Of a stretch of DNA of 64,000 nt, positions 9,579 to 19,471 are shown piece after piece. The translations under genes were made by a program, and so were the position numbers. This DNA is from Hydractinia symbiolongicarpus (lineage: Eukaryota; Cnidaria; Hydrozoa; Anthoathecata; Hydractiniidae). Below the pieces are notes generated by a model. That model did not search any database. It was not told where the DNA came from and saw only the letters and a program-made list of their open reading frames with translations. Location: the NCBI RefSeq assembly GCF_029227915.1, contig NC_079884.1, positions 27,030,001 to 27,094,000 of the forward strand, in the 5' to 3' direction. Position 1 is the stretch's first letter; every line of letters starts with the position of its first letter.

Positions 9579-12560
9579 ATGAGCTGGTTTATGAATGCAA
9601 TCAGCAAACTATGTAGCACCGTGTTGGCACCAGTAGCAGCAACTAGCGACGCTTTTGCCGATCGACTACAGATTGTGTGGGATAACGTTGCCTTCTACTG
9701 CAACAAGGCAAAGGAAAAAATTTCGGGAGGGACAATGCTTCACGATGAGGTCGAACAGGAAGCAAGGGAAGACTACACAGAGGACATCCAGGGGGACCAT
9801 ATGTTGGAAGATGGAAATAGAGTTAAAAAATAGCGGTTCAAAAACCATTTAAATAGCCCTCTAACAAACACAATTATAGAAAAAACTGAACCCCACATGG
9901 AAATGCGCGTTAAGGTTGCGTACAGCTTCAGGTGTGATATTTGGGTGGAGGTGGTGTGTCTGACTACCTCAAAAATAAGGGCTCCATGTTGCTGTCAAGT
10001 ATAGCGGAAATCGAAGCGCTCATTGAAGAATGCGCGATGAAACGTCTTGATCTGGAGGATGACGAGTTTTGGACTAAGGTTTATTTACCACCTGCCAGGA
10101 CTACCGAGACCCCAGGAGCATACAAGGGCAAAATTGTCTTTGATCACGTACATGCCATGGTGATAAGCACGCGTGAAAGTCTTCTGGGATGCGGCCCTCT
10201 CCCAGATAAGTTGCGACAGAAATGGCGCATCTACGCCATGGATGGGAAAGTAGAACGAACACACCATTTATGCTTCTGGATATTCTTAGCGGTAGGAGAG
10301 AGGACCGACGTAGTGCGGGGAACAGAACGTCTAACAAAAACAGTTCTTGCCTTAGCTTGAAATAATACGGGGACCCTAAACTTAAGCGCGAAGATGTGAG
10401 ACCTACGAGATTAGTGGATCTGGAGGGCGTTGCCAAACAATTTAGACGTGCTGGCCCAACAGAAATGGAATGTAAGGTATGCAAACAACTGTTTACGAAA
10501 AGCAATCACCTCACGCAGCATGAGAGGAACGAATGCGAGGGTGTCAAGACGACGATTATCTGCAAAGGGGGAAAGTCAAACGTATACCGAAAAGATGGGA
10601 GAAGGTCTTTTACAATGAGGGTTTTAGATACGATGCCTCAAAAATGATCGAATACATGTTAAAGCAAACTGGAAGGCATATCCATCATGCACTCTGTGGG
10701 CATGGTGGTGAAAGTGTTATCCGTGATGGTAAAAAGGAGTGGAAAGTTGACGGCTATGAATGTATCACAAGGACCGTTTACGAGTAAAACGGGTGCAAGT
10801 GGCACGGATGTCCCTGTCAGCCCGAAAGAACCAAAGCGTACAAGACTCGTTATAGTGCAACCCTGTCAAGGAAAGGATGATGCGGGAACAGGGGTACAAC
10901 CTCGTCACAACCTGGGAATGTAAGAAATCACCCAAAATCAAAACATTCTTTAAAAAGAAAATTGACCCTATCCCTGCTACATTGTGTTTGATTTTGAGGC
11001 CCATCTATCACCTTTAAATTACCAGCAAACCTCCGATCTAGCATACCTTTCGAGGCCTGTTCCTGTAAGCGTTGGTATTCCCGATAGTCTCAACGGAGAT
11101 TCAACGTTCATTGAGCAGAAGGATCCTAAGGTTTTGTTGAAACAGTTTGTGGAGCAGCAGGAAAAGAGGCATACCCTCATTTTGAAGGAGGTAGGGAGAA
11201 TGTACCCCAAGCCTGACGATTTCGACATGCTATCCAAAAAGAACCAGGAGTTGTGGAACAAGTGGGTAAACCAAGTAGCTGTAATCAACCTGAAAAAGCG
11301 GTATTTTGTCGAAGAAATTGCGCAAGGGAAAAAGATCAAGGTAGCGAAGTAGGACAACAACTACATGTTCCTCACCACCTCGAGGTTTAAATTTCTCGAC
11401 ATCAAAAATGTCCTTGCTCCTGGTCTGAGCTATGACGACTGGTGCAAGTCTTTGGAATGTAAGCTCGAGAAGCTCATATTTCCAAACGGGTGGTTGACCT
11501 GTCGCGCACGAGGACTTTTATAGCCGTCTAAGTGGGGAAAACAGACTATCTCGCGAAGAGTACGATACATCGCGCGGAGTTTTACAGAGGAGGCTGCGTC
11601 ACCATGATGGACTGGTTGCGTGTGTGCAACCTAGCCGATGTGGAACCTTTCATGGAAGCCGTGAACAAGACGAGGTTGCAGTAATACAAGGATGGGATAC
11701 ATATTTTAAAGGACGCGGTAAGTATTCCGTGTGTATCGATGCGCTACGTGTTGGACAACTCTCTACGACTTAACTCAAGTTAGAGCTATAAGCCCCGGGG
11801 AACCATGCAGGCATAGGTGTAAGGACTCTTGCTATAACAAGACTTGTAAGGGTTGTAAAGAGGTACGAAAAGCATGTGAAAAATGTACGAGGCACGAGGC
11901 CTACAAGCTCTTGCGAATGGGGATGGTTGGTGGCCCCGCAATCGTATTCTGTAGATACTACGAAGGAGACGTGACTGGTATCAGATCTCACGTGTACGAG
12001 GGTCCCACAAATGCAAGACCATCCTAGGGTACGATGCAAAGATGCTTTACCCGAGTACCCTGATGCAAGACTATCCTTGTGGGAAGGAACAGCTGATCAA
12101 GGTGGCTACACCGACATCGAAAACAATATCAAGCTACTGACGCGGGGTGTGCGAGATGGCTCGTTGTTTGGGTTTGTACAGGTCGATATCGAGGTACCCG
12201 AAGATCTAGGTAACAAATTCAGCGAAATGGCCCAACTGTTTGTTGTGAAAAGAAATACCTGACGATCAAATACCCGAGCACATACACGAGTACTTCAAAA
12301 GTACGGGGCGCAAACGTGTTCCAGGTACGCGTAAGCTTCTCGGGTTGTTAAAAACCTAAAAGATCTGGGTGTATACACCCTTACTTTTGTCGAGATTTTG
12401 AATACATCTACATGGACACTGACAGTGCCTATTTTGCCGTCTTTGGAGAAGAGTCACGAGATGTCGTTCGCCCTGAACTGCTTGATGAGTACGACAAAGA
12501 CGTTGAAAACTGGCTCGTTACTGATAATTTGAAACTGAAGTTGCCATGACGTTTTTTTGG
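9579..12560 (+). pseudogene. Polinton/Maverick-type protein-primed DNA polymerase B, decayed
   Basis: Plus-strand blocks lie in polymerase order. An N-terminal region (9579-10360) includes RLDLEDDEFWTKVYLPPART and LLGCGPLPDKLR. A C2HC zinc finger lies at 10471-10536 (CKVCKQLF ... H ... C). A VDGYECITRTVYE and GCKWHGCPC block lies near 10740-10820, and an exonuclease-like region FEAHLSPLNYQQTSDLAYLSR at 10984-11352. FKFLDIKNVLAPGLSYDDWC is near 11390. The palm region follows, ending with the MDTDSA catalytic motif at 12412-12429. Family knowledge: Polinton polymerases carry such zinc-finger and HNH-like N-terminal parts and copy their DNA by protein priming. At least eight frame changes or stops are present. 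No integrase, ATPase, protease or capsid gene is visible on either side. The segment is clearly GC-richer than its surroundings. Confidence 0.85.
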
Positions 12561-12569
12561 AAAGGGGTA

Positions 12570-13225
12570 TTACGCCAATGCGCCTGTTCAACTCTGTTTA
12601 ACTATACTGAGCGATTAGCCCAGTGTTAATAACAGACTGTTTTTTGTAAAAGTCTGTTATGCCTATGCGTATGTGCAACACGGTTTACCTGTACTAAGGG
12701 ATAAGCCTACCGGCAATTCATTTTTAAACTTTCTCAGGAATCACACCTGTACAGTAAGCAACACTGTGGACTGGAATGGACTGTTTTTTGTGTTTTTACT
12801 TAAGCTGAGTCTGCAAAAAAGTTGTTTTCAAAGGGCACTATCTCTATACGCCAGTGTAACACCGTTTAACTGCTTATACTAAGCGCTCATCCCGATGTCA
12901 CGATTATTTTTTTTAACTTTATCAAAAAATTATTCCGCAAAATAAAATAATATTAACCGATTGTTTCTATATATATTGAGTAACAACGGTTTGCAAGTTC
13001 TTTTTATTGCAGCTATCGTCGCGGGAATGTTATTTTTTAAAAATATGTGACAGTCGCAACACTATAATGGCGTATGCGCTTCACTTAATTTACGACATAC
13101 TGTATACCTGTACTAAAGCGCTCCACCTGATCATGTGGCACAGTTTAAGGCTCTTATTTAGCACTCCACAGAGTGTTCAATTTCGGATCACACCTTGAAC
13201 TGTGGCTTACCCCGGTGTTTCGACG
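12570..13225. repeat. Dispersed repeat R1, copy 1
   Basis: It shares with 35165-35695, in the same order, the blocks gtgcaacacggtttacctgt, an 'aacagrctgtttyytgt' stretch, 'aaccgtttaactgc', 'cttcacttaatttacgacat' (variant in copy 2), 'acctgtactaaagcgctcca', and a 'ccccgg' end. Divergence is high (old copies). No coding frame is conserved. It could be a non-autonomous element of unknown class. The Polinton remnant ends directly before it. Confidence 0.7.
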
Positions 13226-13229
13226 CCGG

Positions 13230-15040
13230 GTTTCCCAGCTAGTACGTTAATATTACTGTCACGGATTGCTGACTTAGTCACATGTTTAAACGTATTATAT
13301 GTTCCTAACATTTTCATATCTTCGGTCAAAAATGAATTCCACAGCTGGGGTCCTCTATGTCAGACCGAAAAAACTATACTTTGAAATGATTTTTGTAAAA
13401 GTAAAGTTACTCCTGGCGTAACTGGTATTATATCTACGTTAAATAGATTAAAATTGTTTAGAAAAAATACATGGCAGTAGTCTATGTTTACTTTTGGACA
13501 TGAAAAACAACACTTAATGGATGTTTATTTCGAATATATTTAGTACCTCAATCTTACGAAGCAGTGGTCTGGCGCAGAGCTATATCTGTCTACACCAAAA
13601 ATTATTCTACACGCATGTTTTTGTTTACTGTATAATTTTTATAATTTATTGCTATTAGTATTTGTCCATGCGATATTACAATACGTTAGGTAGCTATGTA
13701 TGAAGAAAAAATATAAATTGTGTAAACAATGGAGGTTTAGATATGGTTTAGCTTTATAAAGTAAACCGATATTTTTTGCTACTTTATTCTCTATTACATG
13801 AATATGAGAGTTCCAGGACAATCTTTCGTCTAGGAGTACTCCCCGAAATGTTATTGTATTTTCTCTCTTAATGTTAATGCCGTTTATTTTTAAATCTGGG
13901 AGTTTAAGAGGTAGATTGTCTTTTTTTTCTAAACCAATAACATCGACTTAAATGTTATTGGTTTAGAAAAAAAATGTTTTTTTAACATTTAATAAAAGTT
14001 TGTTAGCTTTAAACCACTCTTCTACATTCCTAGTTCCTGAATAAAAATGGTAAAAAAAAAGAAAATTATGTCACCGTGTGAATAAAATGAGTTGCTATCA
14101 TCAGCAAGCAAAATAAAATTAAGTATTTTTGGAAGAATAGTGTAAATTATTAAATATAAAGCAGAAAATGTAGCGACCCAAGAATAGAGCCTTAAGGTAC
14201 ACCACACTTAAATTCATTTCCAAACGAAACGCATTGCCTTCTGTTTGTTACGTAATCCCTGAATCAGCTCAGGTTATTGTCTCGTATGCCGTATGATTCT
14301 AGTTTGGATAGTAAAATGTCATGATTAACTGTGTCAATTGCTTTTAAGAGATCAATAGAAACTCCTAGCGTAAACATGTTTTTATTAAAGCTGTCATATA
14401 TTTCGCTAGTCAATTGTAATACTGCGTCATCTGTAGAGTTTTTTAGAAACCGAATTGTTTACTATAAAGAATATTATCTATTAAGTATTCATAAACTCTA
14501 TTATACATTATACGCTCTATACTCTTCGGAAAACATGGTAGGACACAGAAAGGTGTGTAGTTAGTAGCATCAGACTCATCACCTGCCTGAAAAATAGGTG
14601 CAACTTGTAACTCATCAGGACAAATACCAATTCTAAGTGATTCGGGTGAAATATGCAGAAGAACGTCTTCAATAATATTACACACATTTTGTAGTACATT
14701 CACTTTAACTTCATTTACTCCCGCACTTTTATTACTTTGCAAACTCCTAAATGCAGTTCGAAGTTCCTCATGAGTCAAGTCAGATGCCTTCATAACAGAG
14801 CTATACTGTTTTAAACAAGACTCAAATATTTTATTACTTTCTGGATTTTTTTTCGCCAGATTTGTACCAACATTTACGAAAAAATGATTTAGCGAGCACG
14901 CAATAGCATTTTTGTTGTACCAAATACATTTATCTACTATTAGTTTCTTTGGTAATTCAGTTTGTCTTATTTTACGCTTGCCAATGGTTTCCTTTATCAC
15001 ATTCCAGGTCTGTTTTGTATTTCCATTAGCTAGTTACGGT
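13230..15040 (-). pseudogene. CR1/jockey-like non-LTR retrotransposon reverse transcriptase, 5'-truncated
   Basis: Minus strand, 5' to 3'. Linker TKQTWNVIKETIGKRKI leads into LNHFFVNVGTNLAKKNPES (14990-14830). RT blocks ELQVAPIFQAGDESDATNYT and LPCFPKSIERIMYNRVYEYL run to 14443. DLLKAIDTVNHDILLSKL (motif A) is near 14350, a GVP-GSILGSLLY-like motif B near 14180, and LLADDSNSFYSH (motif C, xADD) near 14100. SWNSHIHVIENKVAKNIGLL is near 13810, and the C-terminal RGPQLWNSFLTEDMK near 13350. It lacks the APE endonuclease domain, and stops and shifts are numerous (near 14457, 14260, 14180 and 13950). Family knowledge: this is the endonuclease-linked RT widespread in cnidarians. Confidence 0.85.
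13921..13974. repeat. Perfect 23-bp inverted duplication inside the RT gene
   Basis: The 23-base left arm (eight T then ctaaaccaataacat, 13921-13943) is exactly complementary to the right arm 13952-13974, with an 8-base loop. It sits where the RT coding sequence between motif C and the 'LPDLKING' block should be. One arm therefore replaces normal sequence. Confidence 0.92.
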
Positions 15041-15044
15041 AGCA

Positions 15045-16119
15045 GCAAAGCGGATAACGTGTTAGTTTTGGCGTGGGTACGACGACTCCTCCGAGAGATC
15101 GACAATTTTGTCATAGTTAACCAAGCTTTACGAAGATATATTCAAATTAGGGAGAAACGTGTCGCATAACAAGAGATAATAACGCGTGCTTTTATTTACG
15201 ATATTAAAAACTGACTCTACAACATTGCGTTATATGGCAGTAAGTGCGACCAATATTGTATTTCGTTATGCAAGAAATCGTGGTAGCGAACGAGGCAGCT
15301 CTCTTGTGTTTTTAAGATTGAAGTGTTTTTTTTATTCGGTGAGTATCTTCTGACTGGCAATTAAATACTATTATTGTATTTAAAACTCAAGAAGAGATAA
15401 ATTATGGAGCGAATTGAAACCAAGAAGAAGAGTTTGTTTGCTAAATAGGTTGATACAGATGCTGATGTGAGCTGGGTATTTCTTACAACACTTTTATTAT
15501 GCTAATGGGAATCAAGAGCCAGAGGTTAATATGTATTGGAGTAATTATTTATTAGTATTTCAAACCCCAACTTACCAGTTGGAACAGATTTCATTTGCTC
15601 CAGATTATGATTCATTTTTCTGACATAAACAGCTATAGGGCAGACCACTTACACAAGCTTAGGTTTCTCATCGTGGATAAACTTAAAACTATGAAGCAAT
15701 TTAAACGCCAGAACAAAATCTTGCCATAGATGAAGATCTTTCCCTGTTGAAAGGCCGGTATACATGCAATCCAAAAGAGAATGTTATGGTGTCAAACTGT
15801 TCATGCTGTGTGGGAGCAGTAGTGGGTATTTGTCTTGTCTAATTCTGGATGGTTTATTTATGGTAGGAGTTAGGTTGTTGGTGGAAATGTGTTAAGGAAC
15901 CATTTAACTTTATTGTTTAATAAATAATCAAATAGGTTTAGGTTAAAGTCACCTGCCATGTAAATATGTTTTTTTAAACAATTTATTTGATATGTGTGAT
16001 TTGAGATGATTTTTAAAATTGTCAAAATTAGTGGCTGGTAATCTATACTTGGTGGTAATTAGTATATTTTTAAAATATGAATAATAATTAATCAGTTGTG
16101 ATTTTATGGAATTTTTATT
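15045..16119. other. No gene recognised
   Basis: AT-rich. No coding similarity, RNA gene or clear repeat seen. Confidence 0.45.
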
Positions 16120-16534
16120 TACTGTAATGATCCGATTAAGCGCCCAGCATTTTTTTAGCGCACCCTGTAATATGCGCCCAGGTAATTTTTTTAAACTTCA
16201 ATAACCGCCCAGCACTTATTAAGCGCCCCCTCGAATAAGCGCCCACCTGATAAATGAGGGCGCTTAATCGGAAACTACCTTGAGAAACTGACCGCTTATT
16301 TGAAAATTATACTTTTTTGTATAAACAGCAAAATTAGAAAACACTGAAAATACTACACTTCATTTTGTTACCACTTTTGATCAGATTTGTTCAAACTTGA
16401 AAATTGTCGTTGTCTTTAATTTTTAAAAAAATAGGAAAAATCAGCATTTTTTAGGCGTCCCTCGATTAAGCACTCATGCAAAAAACCCAAAAATTCAATA
16501 AGCGTCCAGGGAGCTTGTTAGGATCATAACGGTA
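16120..16534. mobile_element. MITE-like element rich in inverted 'aagcgccc' motifs
   Basis: The left end tactgtaatgatcc (16120-16133) is the near-perfect inverse of the right end ggatcataacggta (16521-16534), giving a 415-bp element. Subterminal copies of aagcgccc/gggcgctt occur in both orientations (16138-16270) and more loosely at 16450-16510. There is no coding frame. A fragment with the same 'aataagcgcccacct' block lies at 40483-40545. The superfamily is unknown, and I could not fix the target duplication. Confidence 0.72.
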
Positions 16535-17672
16535 TTATAAACTTTGATTTAAATTTCAACTTAGATTAAACAAATTATTTAGGGGATTAATAAGTCTTTT
16601 TCATTTTTGAAATACTAAAAAAATAGTTGAAATAAAAAACTTTAAGCATCAATAAATGTTTATGGAACTTCCAACAATTGTGAACAGTCACTTCGCAATT
16701 ATTGAATACGAGAAAAGAAATGATTACGAAATTGTGGTTGTTCTTCGTAGAAGAAACAATGATTTAAGCCTGAGGCTGTTCTTATTTTTGGCAAAATTTT
16801 ATAACAATTTTTTAACAATTTTTTATAACAATTTTATAAGAACACGAGGTTCGTGTTTTTATAAAATTATTTAATTATATAAAAAAAAAAGTCCAGGGTT
16901 TATGTAACTTGGCCTGGAAAACTATTAAATATGGGTGAAAAATAACGCAATTTTTATATGCTGAAATTTTCTTTTTCCATTACATACAATTACATCTGAA
17001 TGAGTAAATAAAAGAATATACAGATTTACACACAGTTTAAAAAAAAGAAAAAGATGGAATAGACCTGAAAATTTTTATGATACAATCCTGCAAAATTGAT
17101 AAAGAAGAATCAAACTTATAGTATGTCACAACAGGACAAAAATAGCAGCAATAACTTTTTGCTTGCATCAGTACATTTTCTGTGACGTCACCAAAAGCTT
17201 GAAAAATGTTAAAAATGCTACTATCTGCCTAACATTTATTTACCTTAGTTCTATTGAATTTTTGTATTCTGGTTGAAGTTTTAGATAGCTAAAAAAGATT
17301 GTGCAACATATTTTTCCGATTTTTACATAGATCAGACACGTCAGTTTCATTCCGCTGAAAACATGAAATATTTTTATGCACATGCGCAAAATTTAAATCC
17401 CGAGATTCCTCATTTCCGCCTTCCGGCCGAGCACCTGCCTGGATACACAAACCTTACGAATTACTGTATTACAGTAAATATATAGCATTTAGCTAACCCT
17501 GGATTATTTTAAATGACGCAAGTTTGACCAGGGGCTCAGAAAATAAACGATCTTCAAACGATTTTCAACGATCTATTTTCTGAGCAAATCAAAAGAAATC
17601 AGGAGCATAACATTTTTTTTTCAAAGAATATAAGCGAAATTGAAGAGGAGGGTTAGCGACACGATATTCAAG
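16535..17672. other. Non-coding, with a small perfect hairpin
   Basis: A hairpin aacacgaggttcgtgtt near 16843-16859 lies in T/A-rich sequence with repeated 'ataacaattttt'. The region 17360-17460 is slightly GC-richer and lies upstream of the RAG1-like segment; a promoter is possible but not shown. Confidence 0.4.
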
Positions 17673-18300
17673 ATGGCTGACCAGACGCACACAAACAACT
17701 TAACTAAGTTTTGTCGTATTTGTGCCAAAAAATTAGGGAAAGACAAAACTGACGTACGGAAATTGAGTAAAAGAATTAAGATTGCCTTCTATATAGATCC
17801 AGTAAATGAAGAAACCTGTGTACATTCTACCACATTCTACCAAAATGTGTCTAAACTGCTCTTCAAAAAAGAGAAATGTTAAAACTAAAAAATCAACACT
17901 CTTAGCAGACTTTAAAGTGGCAGAAAAGACTCCACATACTTCCTAAAAGTGTGTTACATGTGATCCCATGAAACGTGGCAAAAACCAATCCAGGTGGTAG
18001 GACAAAATTAGAGAACACCAAATGGATACGATATATTTTGGAAAATATTCAAGACAATTACATTGACACTTTTCCACACAATAAATACAACGTAGAAAAT
18101 TTGGATAATGAAATAAATCCTCATCTAAAACTCTGCATATGCAATATTTGTAATAACATACAAAAACTACCTGTATACATTCAAGAATGCTAGCATTCAT
18201 TTTGCATGAACTGCATCCTGCCCAAGATTGAAGAAAAACTATTGACTAGCACTATGTGTCCAGCATGCGGCAGGGTTAAAAGATGGAAAACAGGTCTTGG
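17673..18300 (+). pseudogene. RAG1-like N-terminal region: zinc-binding domain plus RING finger
   Basis: The ATG at 17673 has a good start context (caagATGGCT). The order matches the N-terminal region of vertebrate RAG1. FCRICAKK (CxxC, 17709 on) leads to a basic stretch, then FYIDPVNEETCVHSTTF, and after a one-base shift near 17845 a CLNC. Next comes TPHTS-stop-KCVTCDPMKRGK (17930-17980), aligning with the 'TPHTPSCDIC..RG' block. A RING finger follows: LCICNICNN (18130), EC-stop-HSFCMNCIL (18185-18220) and MCPACGR (18255-18275). A last piece INSLKATFC (about 18340) fits the segment after the RING. Family knowledge: this part of RAG1 binds zinc, dimerises and has E3 ligase activity, while the catalytic DDE core lies downstream. 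No core is seen here. Two stops and one shift suggest a pseudogene or unpolished sequence. Confidence 0.62.
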
Positions 18301-19471
18301 GGTGTATGGAGAGCAAAAGGTGAAGGTATTCATGTAGAAATTAATTCATTAAAAGCGACTTTCTGCAGAATGCCATCTTCAGTTGTTTGAGTTCACAGCA
18401 TTCTCAAGGAGCACTACATTCGTGTCCATCCAAAGTGTATAGAGATGAAGCCAGAAGCAAAAAAACGAAAGAAACTAGAATAACAATACAAATAGGATTA
18501 TTTATTGGTATCATTTGCATAAATTTTCTTATTTTACATACCTTCGACTTCCACCATGTTCTTCTCCGATTTTTTCAGTAAAAAAATAGCCACAGCTAGC
18601 ATGCATCTGCCTGTTGTCATAACTCTTTTAAAAAACTGTTAGGGCTTTGTGCTTGATATTAATGCAAAGGTACATGCTTAAAGATGATAACAAAACCTGA
18701 GTTAGCATCTGATTAATTTTTTTACACCTCTTCTTCCACATTTTCTCTACACCTGTAAATTTGAAGAAAAAAATGTGTTCCTCGCCTCCAGCTTCATAAT
18801 GTTCTGTCGCGTGGACATGAATAAAATCTGTGGCTGCACTTACCTTGGTAAGAGATAGGGCTGCCAGACCAATAGGTCAGCAGATTTAATTAATAATGAT
18901 GTAATGTTTTAAAGGGTCGATCAAGCCAGCAAAAAAAATATAATAATGAAAAACGTGCGCGCACGTGCCATTTTAAAATCTAACAATGAAAACGTTTACT
19001 TGCGCATACGCATAACATTCCACCGCAAAATAAACGTGGCAGGTGCCTAATAGATAAATATTGAAACTCAGTAAGTATTGTAGCTATGCAAAATAGCATT
19101 AAAGAGTTATTAAGAAAAACGTCAGGGGGGACGGTGAACACCTAACCGCGTTCCCAGGACCTTTTATCTTCTTAATCCTCGCCTTTCCATTATAAAAAGA
19201 CATGAAGAGCCGCTCCAGGTTGAGGAAGATCCTCATCTCCACCTATTTTATTTTGCGTTCTGGTTCAAGTTAATGTTATATAGCTGTCAACATTTACTTA
19301 GCCGATCTATAATTAATCATCTACATACACAAAAAAATTATGCACACAGCAGTCACACCAGTGTTCACGCTGCTCTTGTTTAATCTTTTTTTTCATATTT
19401 TCCATTATTCACTGTTTATATAAATGTACTTATTTTGCTTTTATTTTTAAAAAAATGATTTTTGCTTTTAG
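18301..19471. other. No further gene recognised after the RAG1-like segment
   Basis: The open frame 18387-18581 (+) is Ser/Lys rich and unassigned. I searched by eye for RAG1 or Transib core blocks in all frames up to 19470 and saw none. Short purine/GC patches occur near 19110-19210. Confidence 0.4.
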
